From Alphaproteobacteria bacterium (GTDB lineage: Bacteria > Pseudomonadota > Alphaproteobacteria > Caulobacterales > Aquidulcibacteraceae), in assembly GCA_018969015.1 (NCBI GenBank), contig JAGWZE010000011.1, positions 1 to 64,000 on the forward strand: a stretch of 64,000 nt of DNA, in the 5' to 3' direction. The notes under the pieces are model-generated. The model made no database searches, was not told the DNA's origin, and saw nothing but the letters and a program-made list of their open reading frames with translations. Both the position numbers and the translations under genes were made by a program. Of this stretch, positions 7,852 through 16,376 are shown in pieces (position 1 is the first letter of the stretch; each line of letters opens with the position of its first letter).

Positions 7852-9042
7852 TCAGGCGGTTGCGGATTCGGTGTCCGGGCGCGTGGCCGCGACGGGCGGC
7901 GGCAGGTTGCGCGTGGCGATGACCATGAAGGTCACCGTCAGCACCGAGGCGGCGACGCACATCAGGCCCAGCGGCGCGAAGCCGCCCGCCTGGATCACCG
8001 CGCCGCCGACGGCGGGCGAGAGCGCATTGCCGAGCGCCGTCCAGCCGTTGCCGGCGGCGTTGAGCCCGCCGGTGCGGTCGAGCCGGGCCGAGATCGCGGG
8101 CGAAATGATCGACCAGGCGGCGAAGGACATCGACTGGATCAGGAACCCGGCGGCGAACGTGGTGGCGTCCGTCGATAGCGGGATGGTCGAGCTGCCGATG
8201 CCGAAGCCGACCAGCGCGGCGATCCCGGCCCAGCGCACGCCCTTGTCGCGGATCAGCGCAAGCAGGGGCGCGAGCAGCGCGCACCCGACACCCACCGCGG
8301 CGCTGAGGTCGCCGATCTGGCGCGGCTCGAGCCCGTGCGACACGCCGATCCGCTCGAAGAAGTGCCACACCGCCGTCGAGCCCATGAAGATCGTGAAGCA
8401 CGAGAGCACGAACGGCTTTCGGATCGCGCCGAACATGGAGGTGACCGTTGGCGTATGCGCCGCGTGCGGGCGTCCGCCGGGCGCGGCGAAGGTCAGGGCG
8501 AGGCCCACCGCGGCGCCCACGGCGACGACGCCGAAGGCGCCGATCTGGCCCATCGCGCCGGCCGTGCGGCCGACGATCAGCGCGGTGACGATCGCCACGA
8601 TGGTGACGGGGATCGCGACGCCAGCCGCGACACGGTGCGGGCTCGCGGTCTGGGCGATGAAAGCGCCCATCGCGGCCGCAGCGCAACCCGCGCCGAAGCC
8701 CGCAAGGATACGGCCGATCGCGAGGTCGACGACGCCCGTTCCAGGCACGCAGATGGCGTTGCCGATCCCGATCGCGGCGACGCCGACGATCGCCAGCCAG
8801 CGGGGCGAGAACCGGGTGATGCGGGCCGAGAGCCAGATCTGCAGCAGGGCGTTCGTGAGGATCTCGGCGGTGCGGATCGCGCCGATCTGCGCCGGATCGA
8901 GGTGGCGCGCGTCCATCGCGGCGCCGTTGAGGAACGGCGAGGCGGTGACCGTCATCTGCACCGGGATCGCGCACGCCAGGAGCACGACCCACAGCCGCCA
9001 TCCGCCGAGCGCGGAAACGCCCGCTGCGCCCGTCTGGGCCAT
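7852..9042 (-). CDS. MFS transporter
   Basis: A 396-aa major facilitator protein with 12 predicted helices beginning 'GWRLWVVLLACAIPVQMTVTASPFLNGAAM'. The substrate is not evident. Start 9042 was chosen because GGGAGGG lies just upstream, and the longer open frame to 9255 runs through a terminator and is rich in Arg/Pro. It lies downstream of the LysR gene on the same strand but is separated from it by a strong terminator, so it should have its own promoter in 9043-9145. LysR control is possible but unproven. Confidence 0.8.
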   Translation of the reverse strand: MAQTGAAGVSALGGWRLWVVLLACAIPVQMTVTASPFLNGAAMDARHLDPAQIGAIRTAEILTNALLQIWLSARITRFSPRWLAIVGVAAIGIGNAICVPGTGVVDLAIGRILAGFGAGCAAAAMGAFIAQTASPHRVAAGVAIPVTIVAIVTALIVGRTAGAMGQIGAFGVVAVGAAVGLALTFAAPGGRPHAAHTPTVTSMFGAIRKPFVLSCFTIFMGSTAVWHFFERIGVSHGLEPRQIGDLSAAVGVGCALLAPLLALIRDKGVRWAGIAALVGFGIGSSTIPLSTDATTFAAGFLIQSMSFAAWSIISPAISARLDRTGGLNAAGNGWTALGNALSPAVGGAVIQAGGFAPLGLMCVAASVLTVTFMVIATRNLPPPVAATRPDTESATA

Positions 9043-9145
9043 GCCGTCCCTCCCTGCCGCGGCCGTCGCTGCGGCCCGGTCGTTCTGGAAGCGAGACTGG
9101 GCGCAATCCGGAGCGGCGCCAAGCGGCTTGCGTATCGGAGGTCGC

Positions 9146-9181
9146 AAAAGAAAAACGCCGCGCCAAGGGCCGGCGCGGCGT
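9146..9181 (-). terminator. Rho-independent terminator, minus strand
   Basis: A perfect 10-bp stem, ACGCCGCGCC (9155-9164) with GGCGCGGCGT (9172-9181), and a 7-base loop. On the minus strand it is followed by a T-rich run, nine bases with one interruption (9146-9154). It ends transcripts arriving from the LysR side, 147 bases past that stop. Between it and the LysR stop lie a small inverted repeat AATTCG-GGTAA-CGAATT (9212-9228) and a 12-bp palindrome TGCAAATTTGCA (9312-9323). Confidence 0.85.
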
Positions 9182-9327
9182 CGAAGGTGTGCCTCGGGGG
9201 AGGAAACGCCCAATTCGGGTAACGAATTAGGTTCGCGCGGAGGCTTGCGCGACACCGTCTAGATGAGTTTGGCGCGGCCCTGGTTCAACCGGCCCAGGCT
9301 CAAAACTGCCATGCAAATTTGCAAAGC

Positions 9328-10224
9328 TCAGCCGATCCAGTTGGCGGCCTGCTGGAGCAAGAACTCGCGGAAGGCGGCGATCCGCTTCGATTTGCGCAAG
9401 TCGCTGGGGTAGATGAAAAAAACGTCGAAGTTTGGCCCCGGCAGATCGGGCAGGACCTTGTGGAGATGCGGGTTGGCCCGGGCGATGTAGTCCGGCAGGC
9501 TCGCGATCCCGAAACCGTGTTCGACGGCCTTGAGCATGCCGTAAACGTTGTTGATCTGCAGGGCCGGCGTGCGGGGCGCGCTGTCCTCGCGACCGACGCG
9601 CTGGGCCCAGTCGAGGTCGCGCATGGGCGTGTCCTGCAGCGGGGCCTCGTATGAGACGATCCGATGCCGATCGAGGTCGTCCACCGTTTCCGGCAGGCCA
9701 TGGCGCTCGAGATAGGACCGCGAGGCGTAGAGGCTGACGTGAACCTGAAAGATACGGCGCTGGATCAGGTCCGCGTGCGTCGCGGCCCACAGCCGGATGG
9801 CGCATTCGGCCTCGAGCTTCAGGAGGTCGTACTCGCGGTCGTCGAGCAGCAGCTTGAGCCGCACGTCGGGATAGCTGTCGGCAAAGGCCGGCAGACGCGG
9901 GGCGAGCCAGGTCGAGCCGAACGCGACGGGCGCGGTGACCACGAGGTCGCCCATGGTTTTCTCGCGCGCGTCCTTGAGGGTGGCCTCCGCCACTTTCGCC
10001 GCGGCCTGCATGTCGCGGGTGAGGTTGTGAAGGGTCATGCCAGGGCCGGTCAGCAGAAGGCCGCGGGCGTGGCGCTGGAACAGCGGGACGCCGATCGCCT
10101 CTTCCAGGGCCGCGATCTGCCGGCTGACTGCCGATTGGCTGACGCCGAGCTGCTCCGCCGCGGCGGTGATGCTGCCGGTCTCGGCCGCGTGATGGAACGT
10201 CTTGAGCTTGTCCCAGTCCAGCAT
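9328..10224 (-). CDS. LysR family transcriptional regulator
   Basis: A 298-aa LysR regulator. The winged HTH occupies residues 1-60 (DWDKLKTFHHAAETGSITAAAEQLGVSQSAVSRQIAALE), followed by a periplasmic-binding-like effector domain from about residue 88. Start 10224 (MLDWDKLK) is the usual LysR beginning; the longer frame adds an unrelated Ala/Arg leader. It follows trxB on the same strand after 116 bases, an arrangement that recurs in alphaproteobacteria, so it may share trxB regulation. The effector and targets are unknown. Confidence 0.9.
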   Translation of the reverse strand: MLDWDKLKTFHHAAETGSITAAAEQLGVSQSAVSRQIAALEEAIGVPLFQRHARGLLLTGPGMTLHNLTRDMQAAAKVAEATLKDAREKTMGDLVVTAPVAFGSTWLAPRLPAFADSYPDVRLKLLLDDREYDLLKLEAECAIRLWAATHADLIQRRIFQVHVSLYASRSYLERHGLPETVDDLDRHRIVSYEAPLQDTPMRDLDWAQRVGREDSAPRTPALQINNVYGMLKAVEHGFGIASLPDYIARANPHLHKVLPDLPGPNFDVFFIYPSDLRKSKRIAAFREFLLQQAANWIG

Positions 10225-10340
10225 GGCGATAGTCCGTCGCGGCGCCCGAGCAGCGGCCGCCACGACGACCGCGTTCGCCTCTTAGCGCAGCGCCACGCGC
10301 TTCACCACCTCCGCGCGTGCATCCGCCCGGGGACGCACCC

Positions 10341-11318
10341 TCAGGCGGCGGCCTCGCTCGGCGCGGCATGCTCGGCGGTCGACAGGAAACGCTCGGCTTC
10401 GAGCGCGGCCATGCAGCCGAGGCCGGCCGCGGTTACGGCCTGGCGGTAGGTCTCGTCGGCGACGTCGCCCGCCGCGAACACGCCCGGCACGTTCGTGCGG
10501 GTCGTGCCCGGTTCGACGATCACATAGCCGTTCGGGCGCATGGCGACCTTGCCGGCGAACATGCTCGTCGCCGGAGCATGGCCGATCGCGACGAACACGC
10601 CGTCGACGGCGAGATCGCGCGTCGCGCCAGTCTTGACGTGGCGCAGCCGCGCGCCGGTGACGCCGCGCACGGGCTCGGTCTGGCCGACAATCTCGTCGAC
10701 CTCGTGATCCCAGATCACGTCGATCTTCGGGTGATGCAGCAGGCGCTCCTGCAGCACGCGTTCGGCGCGCAGGGTGTCGCGGCGGTGCACCAGAGTCACT
10801 TTCGATGCAAAATTCGACAGATACAGCGCTTCCTCGACGGCGGTGTTGCCGCCGCCGATCACCGCCACCGGCTTGTTGCGGTAGAAGAACCCGTCGCACG
10901 TCGCGCAGGCCGAGACGCCGAAGCCCTGGAACGTCGTTTCGCTCGGCAGGCCGAGCCAGCGCGCCTGCGCGCCCGTCGCGATGATCACCGCGTCGGCGGT
11001 ATAGGTCCGGCCGCTGTCCCCCTTGAGCGTGAAGGGGCGGCGGCTGAAATCGACGTCGACGATCAGGTCCTCGACGAGCTCCGTGCCCACGTGCAGCGCC
11101 TGCGCGCGCATCTGCTCCATCAGCCAGGGGCCCTGGATGACGTCGGCGAAGCCCGGATAGTTCTCGACGTCGGTCGTGATCGTCAGCTGGCCGCCCGGTT
11201 GCAGGCCCGCGATCAGCATCGGCTTGCGCATGGCGCGCGCGGCATAGATCGCGGCGGTGTAGCCGGCCGGGCCGGAGCCGATGATGATGATGGGCGCGTG
11301 CGAGCGGGGGGCGGTCAT
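10341..11318 (-). CDS. trxB: Thioredoxin reductase TrxB
   Basis: A 325-aa low-molecular-weight thioredoxin-disulfide reductase that transfers electrons from NADPH via FAD to thioredoxin. It shows the FAD motif IIIGSGPAGYTAAIYAARA, the redox motif C138-A-T-C141 (SACATCDGFFY), the NADPH motif GGGNTAVEEALYL and the C-terminal FAD contact GVFAAGDVADETYRQAVTAAG. Length is standard. Start 11318 has AGGACG upstream. It may be co-transcribed with the LysR gene downstream. Confidence 0.95.
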   Translation of the reverse strand: MTAPRSHAPIIIIGSGPAGYTAAIYAARAMRKPMLIAGLQPGGQLTITTDVENYPGFADVIQGPWLMEQMRAQALHVGTELVEDLIVDVDFSRRPFTLKGDSGRTYTADAVIIATGAQARWLGLPSETTFQGFGVSACATCDGFFYRNKPVAVIGGGNTAVEEALYLSNFASKVTLVHRRDTLRAERVLQERLLHHPKIDVIWDHEVDEIVGQTEPVRGVTGARLRHVKTGATRDLAVDGVFVAIGHAPATSMFAGKVAMRPNGYVIVEPGTTRTNVPGVFAAGDVADETYRQAVTAAGLGCMAALEAERFLSTAEHAAPSEAAA

Positions 11319-11467
11319 GGAGCGTCCTGCGGTGGCGAAGCGATTCTCGCTGCGCCGAAGATAGGAGGTCGCGCGGCCGGGCGACAGGGCGCGCCGCGGC
11401 GGACGGCCGTCATCAGGCAACCGTCAGGTTCTGGAAATAGAGCCGTGGGGGTGGCGGGGCCGGCGGC

Positions 11468-12154
11468 TCAGCCGCCCGATCCGCGTCCCGATTGCCCGGC
11501 GGCGATCCGCGCCCGCATGGTCGCGGTCTGGCGCTTCACGTCGGCGAGCAAGGCGCGGACGTCGCCCTTGTTGCGGTCGAGGAAGGCGAGATTGTCCGCC
11601 TGCTGCTGGATCGCGAGCCAGACGATGTTCTCGTCGAACTGGACGGCCACGTCGACGACGCGGAATGCGCCGTCGGTCCCGCGCAGAAGGCGCCATTGCA
11701 CCTGTAGCGGCTTCTGTCCAGGACGCAGGATTTCGCTGCGCACCACCGAATAGAAGCGTCCGTTGATCGTGGCGTCCTTGCTGCCCGGCAGGATGCGGAT
11801 CGTGTTGCCGCGGTACTGGTCGAGCTGGTCCTGATAGACCGCGATCGAATAGTCGCGGTAGGCGGCGATCCATTCCGCGTACAGCGCCGGATCGGCGCGC
11901 GCGGTGCGCGCGTACCGGCCGAGAACGAAATCGGCGATGCGCGGCAGATCGGCGAATTGGTCGAACAGCTTGCCGAACGCGACCTGACGTTCCGTCGGCG
12001 ACTGGCCTTTGGCGTTCAGCGCGGCCAACGCCATGGGGGCGTTCTTGGCGACGTAATCTTCGGCGGCCTTGTCGGCGAAGGCGGGCGTCGCGGCCGCCAT
12101 CGTCACACCGAACATCAGCGCCGCGGCGATCCGGCGCGTCATCATGCTGGTCAT
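11468..12154 (-). CDS. mlaC: Phospholipid-binding protein MlaC (Ttg2D family)
   Basis: A 228-aa periplasmic lipid carrier of the MlaC/Ttg2D family, which shuttles phospholipids between the outer-membrane MlaA complex and the inner-membrane MlaFEDB transporter. The signal peptide (RRIAAALMFGVTMAAATPAFADK) is followed by the family core 'FGKLFDQFADLPRIADFVLGRYAR', 'YSIAVYQDQLDQY' and 'VQWRLLRGTDGAFRVVDV.FDENIVW'. Start 12154 has GGGAG eight bases upstream; the ATG at 12163 touches that sequence. It follows mlaA by 58 bases. The ABC transporter genes mlaFED are not in the window. Confidence 0.88.
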   Translation of the reverse strand: MTSMMTRRIAAALMFGVTMAAATPAFADKAAEDYVAKNAPMALAALNAKGQSPTERQVAFGKLFDQFADLPRIADFVLGRYARTARADPALYAEWIAAYRDYSIAVYQDQLDQYRGNTIRILPGSKDATINGRFYSVVRSEILRPGQKPLQVQWRLLRGTDGAFRVVDVAVQFDENIVWLAIQQQADNLAFLDRNKGDVRALLADVKRQTATMRARIAAGQSGRGSGG

Positions 12155-12212
12155 CGACCACATCTCCCGTCGTCCCCCGGACCGTCCCCCGATCCTTCGA
12201 GGGGCGCCCCGC

Positions 12213-13028
12213 TCACGGAGGGCCGCCGAAATCCGGCAGGTCCTCTACGTTCTGGCGCCCATTCCGGATCGCGCTCTCGCGCGACTGGCCATAGACCGAA
12301 CGGATCGTCACGTAGGGATCCGGGGAGTTGGCGCGCAAGTCGTCGATCGTTTCGATTGCAGATTCTCGCGCGGAAACGACGCTGAGTGCGGCCAATCCGC
12401 CACGCACGGCCGGCGCGTCTTCGCCGTTGGCGTAGGTCAACGGATGAAAGGCGTTGTCGACGACGTCGCCGACGAGGTCGCGCGCCGTGGACGGCCCGAG
12501 GAAGGGCAGCATGAGATAGATGCCGGGCTTCACGCCCCAGACGCCGAGCGTCTGGCCGAAGTCCTCCTGATGCTGGTCGAGGCCCATGGCGTCGGCGACG
12601 TCGAACAGGCCGACCACGCCAACCGTCGAGTTCACCCCGAACCGGGCCGCCGTCACCGAGGCGCGCTTGCCTTCGCCCTGGAGCAGCGCGTTGGCGACGG
12701 TCGCCGGCGCGCGCAGGTTGGAAAGGAGATTGGAGACGCCGGTGCGCGCGAACTTCGGGGTCACCGCGCGATAGCCTTTCGCGACCGGCTCCAGCACGGC
12801 GGAATCGACCGCGGTGTTGAACGCGAACACTTTCCGGTTCACCTTTTCCCACGGGTCGCGCAGCGCGCCGGGGTTGGCCTGCTCGGCGTCAGCGGGCGCG
12901 GCGGGCTCGGCCGGCGGCGCGGCGGCCACCGTCTGCGGTGCGGTCGCCGGATCGGCATGAGCGAGGGAAGGCCCGGCCATCGCCAGCACGGCGAGGGCGA
13001 ACAGGTGGCGGTGCATCGGTTGGTCCAT
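12213..13028 (-). CDS. mlaA: MlaA (VacJ) family protein without a lipobox
   Basis: A 271-aa VacJ/MlaA protein of the outer-membrane lipid asymmetry system. Core motifs: DPWEKVNRKVFAFN, 'LLSNLRAPATVANALLQGEGKRA', 'DFGQTLGVWGVKPGIYLMLPFLGPSTARD'. E. coli MlaA is a lipoprotein, but here the signal peptide (LFALAVLAMAGPSLAHADPAT) has no cysteine and looks like an ordinary signal peptidase I substrate. The start is probably 13028; ATG 13016 is an alternative. It heads an mlaA-mlaC operon and is divergent from the ArsR-methyltransferase gene. Confidence 0.88.
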   Translation of the reverse strand: MDQPMHRHLFALAVLAMAGPSLAHADPATAPQTVAAAPPAEPAAPADAEQANPGALRDPWEKVNRKVFAFNTAVDSAVLEPVAKGYRAVTPKFARTGVSNLLSNLRAPATVANALLQGEGKRASVTAARFGVNSTVGVVGLFDVADAMGLDQHQEDFGQTLGVWGVKPGIYLMLPFLGPSTARDLVGDVVDNAFHPLTYANGEDAPAVRGGLAALSVVSARESAIETIDDLRANSPDPYVTIRSVYGQSRESAIRNGRQNVEDLPDFGGPP

Positions 13029-13097
13029 GCGCCTGAGGTTGAAGCCCAATTTGGTTAACCGACGATTGGGACTTGGCGCAACGGGCGATTTCTGATC

Positions 13098-13117
13098 ATA
13101 TAAAGACATGTTTATAT
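13098..13117. promoter_or_regulatory. Palindromic operator overlapping the start of the ArsR-fusion gene
   Basis: ATATAAA (13098-13104), GACATG, TTTATAT (13111-13117): perfect 7-bp arms in an A/T-rich patch within GC-rich surroundings. ArsR-family operators are typically such AT-rich dyads near the start codon, and the annotated ATG (13108) lies inside it. Autoregulation by the downstream ArsR protein is the simplest reading. The 12-mer TCTAGAAACGAG that begins at 13117 recurs at 16101. Confidence 0.6.
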
Positions 13118-14106
13118 CTAGAAACGAGTTTGCCGGGCGGGTGTCGCTCGACGGGCTGGTCGGCGCCTTGCGTGCGGCGGGTGAGCCCTCGCGGCTGCGC
13201 GCGCTGGCGCTGCTCGTGCGCGGCGAGCTCGCCGTCGGTGAATTGGCCCAGGCGCTCGGCCAAAGCCAGCCGCGGATCAGCCGCCACCTGAAGCTTCTGA
13301 CGGAGAGCGGCCTGGCCGAGCGCGCGCCCGAGGGCGCGTGGGTGTTCTATCGCCTCGCGCCGGAAGGCTCGGCGGAGCGGGCCCTGGCGGAAGACCTCGT
13401 CGCGCGGCTCGATGCGGCCGATCCCGTGCTGGTGCGCGACCGCGAGCGTCTCGCCGAAATCCACGAAGCGCGCGCGATGGCCGCCGCCGCCTATTTCGAC
13501 GAGAACGCCGAGGACTGGAATCGCGTCCGTGCGCTGCATCTTCCGGACGTCGACATCGAAGCCGCCGTGCTCGAGGCCGCAGGGCCGGGGCCGTTCGATC
13601 TGATGATCGACGTTGGCGTCGGCATCGGCCGCATGCTCGAGATTTTCGCCGATCGCGCGGTGCGCGCCGAAGGGTTCGACACGTCGCGCCAGATGCTCGC
13701 CCTGGCGCGCGCCGCGCTCGCGGGGCGCGTGGATGCGAAGGCGTCGGTCCGGCTGGGCGACATCTATGATCCGCCCGTTCCACCTGGCCAGGCGGCGCTC
13801 GTCACCGTTCACCAGGTGCTGCACTTCCTTCCCGATCCGCGGCGCGCGGTGATCAACGCCGCGCGGCTGCTGCGGCCGGGCGGCCGCCTCGTGCTCGTCG
13901 ATTTCGCCCCGCATGGTCTCGAATTCCTGCGGGAGAGCCACGCGCATCGCCGCCTCGGCTTCGCCGACGACGAAATGCGCGCGTGGTGCGCGGCCGCCGG
14001 CGTGCCCGCGCTCGACATCCGCACGCTCGCGCCGCCGCCGGGCGCCGGGGACAAGCTCACCGTGAAGATCTGGGCAGGAGAAAAGGCCGAGGGAGCCGCC
14101 GCATGA
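13108..14106 (+). CDS. ArsR-type HTH regulator fused to a SAM-dependent methyltransferase
   Basis: A 332-aa fusion. Residues 12-95 form an ArsR winged helix (LVGALRAAGEPSRLRALALL, then QSQPRISRHLKLLTESGLAERAPEG). After a linker, residues 120-325 form a class I methyltransferase: 'MAAAAYFDENAEDWNRVRALHLPDVDIEAAVL', then the SAM motif LMIDVGVGIGRMLEIFA and 'ARLLRPGGRLVLVDFAPHG'. No metal-sensing cysteine cluster is seen in the HTH part. It overlaps metF by four bases (ATGA), so it likely controls methionine or SAM recycling and may sense SAM or SAH through the fused domain; that is inference. GTG 13141 is an alternative start that would leave the operator outside the gene. Confidence 0.85.
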   Translation: MFISRNEFAGRVSLDGLVGALRAAGEPSRLRALALLVRGELAVGELAQALGQSQPRISRHLKLLTESGLAERAPEGAWVFYRLAPEGSAERALAEDLVARLDAADPVLVRDRERLAEIHEARAMAAAAYFDENAEDWNRVRALHLPDVDIEAAVLEAAGPGPFDLMIDVGVGIGRMLEIFADRAVRAEGFDTSRQMLALARAALAGRVDAKASVRLGDIYDPPVPPGQAALVTVHQVLHFLPDPRRAVINAARLLRPGGRLVLVDFAPHGLEFLRESHAHRRLGFADDEMRAWCAAAGVPALDIRTLAPPPGAGDKLTVKIWAGEKAEGAAA

Positions 14107-15008
14107 CCAGCGCCGCCGTCATCTCGCGTCCCCCCGTCGCGCGCCGGCTGAACGTCAGCTTCGAGTTCTTCCCGCCGAAGTCCGAGAAGCTCGAAGAGCA
14201 GTTGTGGGCCGCGGTCGCCAAGCTCGAACCGCTCGATCCCACGTTCGTCTCCGTCACCTATGGGGCGGGCGGTTCGACGCGGGATCGCACGCACCGCACG
14301 GTGTCGCGTCTCATTGCGGAAACGCGGCTGAAGCCGGCGGCGCACCTCACCACCGTGGCGGCGGCGCGCGGCGAGGTGGACGACGTGCTGCGCACCTATT
14401 GGGAGGCGGGGGTCCGTCACATCGTCGCGCTGCGCGGCGATCCGCCCGGCGGCCTCGCCGAAACCTTCACGCCGCATCCGGACGGGTACCGCAACGCGAC
14501 CGAACTCGTCGCCGCAGCGCGCCGCGTCGCGCCGTTCGAGGTGTCCGTCGGAGTCTATCCGGAGAAGCATCCGGAAAGTCCGTCGCTCGCGCATGATCTC
14601 GACGTCCTCAAGGCCAAGATCGACGCCGGCGCCACACGCGGCATCAGTCAGTTCTTCTTCGAGGCCGAGACGTTCCTGCGGTTCCGCGACGCCGCCGCGG
14701 CCGCGGGCGTCGCGATCCCGATCTCGCCGGGCATCATGCCCGTGACGAACTTCAACGGCATCGTGAAGATGGCCTCGGCGTGCGGCGCGGCCGTGCCGGC
14801 CTGGCTCGCGCGCATGTTCGACGGGCTCGACGACGATCCCGAGACGCGCCGTCTCGTCGCCGCCGCCGTGACGGCCGAATTGTGCGCCCGTCTCGCCGCA
14901 GAAGGCGTCGAGGATTTCCATTTCTACACGCTGAACCGCGCCGACCTCACGCTCGCCATCTGCCGCATCCTCGGCGTCCGGCCGCGCCCGGCAGGAGAAA
15001 CCGCATGA
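14103..15008 (+). CDS. metF: 5,10-methylenetetrahydrofolate reductase MetF
   Basis: A 301-aa FAD-dependent TIM barrel that reduces methylene-THF to methyl-THF, the methyl donor for MetH downstream. The N-terminal [10 protein letters not shown] carries the conserved glutamate; '[16 protein letters not shown]' and '[14 protein letters not shown]' are family motifs; '[21 protein letters not shown]' and '[20 protein letters not shown]' complete the barrel. It overlaps the regulator upstream and metH downstream, each by ATGA, so all three are coupled. Confidence 0.95.
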   Translation: MTSAAVISRPPVARRLNVSFEFFPPKSEKLEEQLWAAVAKLEPLDPTFVSVTYGAGGSTRDRTHRTVSRLIAETRLKPAAHLTTVAAARGEVDDVLRTYWEAGVRHIVALRGDPPGGLAETFTPHPDGYRNATELVAAARRVAPFEVSVGVYPEKHPESPSLAHDLDVLKAKIDAGATRGISQFFFEAETFLRFRDAAAAAGVAIPISPGIMPVTNFNGIVKMASACGAAVPAWLARMFDGLDDDPETRRLVAAAVTAELCARLAAEGVEDFHFYTLNRADLTLAICRILGVRPRPAGETA

Positions 15009-16072
15009 CCACGACACGCCAACAGCGCCGCGCCGCCCTCGACGCGCTCGCCGCGCAGCGCATCCTGATCATCGACGGCGCGATGGGCTCGATGATCCAG
15101 ACCTATGGCCTGACCGAAGAGGACTTCCGCGGCGCCCGCTTCGCCGGGCACAACCGCCCGCTGAAGGGCGACAATGACCTGTTGTGCATCACGAAGCCGG
15201 ACGTGATCCGCGCCATCCACGGCCAGTATCTCGACGCCGGCGCCGATATCATCGAAACCAACACGTTCAACTCGACGCGCATCAGCCAGGCCGATTACGG
15301 CCTGGAATCGCTGGCGCGCGAGCTGAACGTCGCCGCCGCGCGCGTCGCCCGCGAAGCCTGCGCCATCGCCGAGGCCAAGGACGGTCAGCCGCGCTTCGTC
15401 GCCGGCGCCATCGGGCCTTTGAACAAGACGCTCTCGCTGTCGCCGGACGTGAACGATCCGGCGCGTCGCGACGTCACGTTCGAGGAGTGCGTGGCGGCCT
15501 ATGCCGAGCAGGCGGAAGGGCTCGTCGAGGGCGGCGCCGACATCATCCTGATCGAAACGATCTTCGACACGCTCAACGCCAAGGCCGCGATCTTCGCCGT
15601 CGAAGAGCTGTTCGACAAACTCGGCGAGACGCTGCCGGTGATGATCTCCGGCACCATCACCGATCTCTCCGGGCGCACGCTCTCGGGGCAGACGGTCGAG
15701 GCCTTCTGGCATTCGGTGCGCCACGTCCAGCCCTGGAGCGTGGGCCTCAACTGCGCGCTCGGTCCGAAGGACATGGACGCCCACATCCGCGCCCTCGCGC
15801 GGGCCGCGAACGTGCGGATCTCGGCCTATCCCAACGCCGGCCTGCCGAACGCCATGGGCGGCTACGACGAGACGCCGGAGGACATGCTGCGCGTGATGGA
15901 GCCGTGGGCGAAACAGGGCGTCGTGAGCGTCATGGGCGGGTGCTGCGGCACCACGCCGGACCACATCCGCGCCATCGCCGCCGCGGTCAAAGGCGTCACC
16001 CCGCGCAAGACCTGGACGTGCGAACCCGTCATGCGGCTATCGGGGCTCGAGCCCTTCACGGCGGCGGCGTGA
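15005..16072 (+). CDS. metH: Methionine synthase, homocysteine-binding half
   Basis: A 355-aa protein equal to the N-terminal module of cobalamin-dependent MetH. It binds and activates homocysteine through zinc held by C250 (VGLNCALG) and C313/C314 ([12 protein letters not shown]). The beginning '[25 protein letters not shown]' is classic MetH. The remaining modules are encoded separately at 16778. Such a split is known in other alphaproteobacteria (for example Caulobacter), so it is not a frameshift: this half ends with a natural tail and the other starts with its own ATG. Between them lie 705 bases carrying vapBC. Confidence 0.93.
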   Translation: MTTTRQQRRAALDALAAQRILIIDGAMGSMIQTYGLTEEDFRGARFAGHNRPLKGDNDLLCITKPDVIRAIHGQYLDAGADIIETNTFNSTRISQADYGLESLARELNVAAARVAREACAIAEAKDGQPRFVAGAIGPLNKTLSLSPDVNDPARRDVTFEECVAAYAEQAEGLVEGGADIILIETIFDTLNAKAAIFAVEELFDKLGETLPVMISGTITDLSGRTLSGQTVEAFWHSVRHVQPWSVGLNCALGPKDMDAHIRALARAANVRISAYPNAGLPNAMGGYDETPEDMLRVMEPWAKQGVVSVMGGCCGTTPDHIRAIAAAVKGVTPRKTWTCEPVMRLSGLEPFTAAA

Positions 16073-16079
16073 CAATGTA

Positions 16080-16107
16080 TTCTAGAATTAACATGTTCAT
16101 TCTAGAA
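16080..16107 (+). promoter_or_regulatory. Twin TTCTAGAA operator upstream of vapB
   Basis: Two copies of the perfect palindrome TTCTAGAA (16080-16087 and 16100-16107) are exactly 20 bases apart, about two helical turns, directly before vapB. Type II toxin-antitoxin operons are usually repressed by their own complex at such paired palindromes. The second copy continues into TCTAGAAACGAG (16101-16112), a 12-mer also present at 13117-13128 at the start of the operon's regulator. Confidence 0.65.
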
Positions 16108-16118
16108 ACGAGGCCGTT

Positions 16119-16376
16119 ATGGGTCTGAACATCAAAAACGAGGATGTCGAGGCGCGCGTGCGCCGGTTGGCTGCCGTGACCGGGCTCGGCGTGACCGAGG
16201 CGATTGATAGCGCGGTGCGCGAGAAGCTGGCGCGTCTCGACGCCGAGCGCGAGGCGCGGGCCGCGCAACGCAGCGCGGCTTTGGACGCGCTCCTGGACCA
16301 GTTCGGGCCGCTCGAGCCGCTGGATCTCAAGGCGATCGACGAGGAAATGTACGGGCCCGATGGAGTGCCGCGGTGA
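16119..16376 (+). CDS. vapB: VapB-type antitoxin
   Basis: An 85-aa antitoxin of the Rv0623/PSK transcription factor type. The N-terminal ribbon-helix-helix is 'MGLNIKNEDVEARVRRLAAVTGLGVTEAIDSAVREKL', and the C-terminal region (LDALLDQFGPLEPLDLKAIDEEMYG) is the toxin-neutralising arm. It binds and inhibits VapC and represses its own promoter, presumably at the twin TTCTAGAA sites. The stop overlaps the toxin's GTG (GTGA), giving tight coupling. Confidence 0.9.
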   Translation: MGLNIKNEDVEARVRRLAAVTGLGVTEAIDSAVREKLARLDAEREARAAQRSAALDALLDQFGPLEPLDLKAIDEEMYGPDGVPR

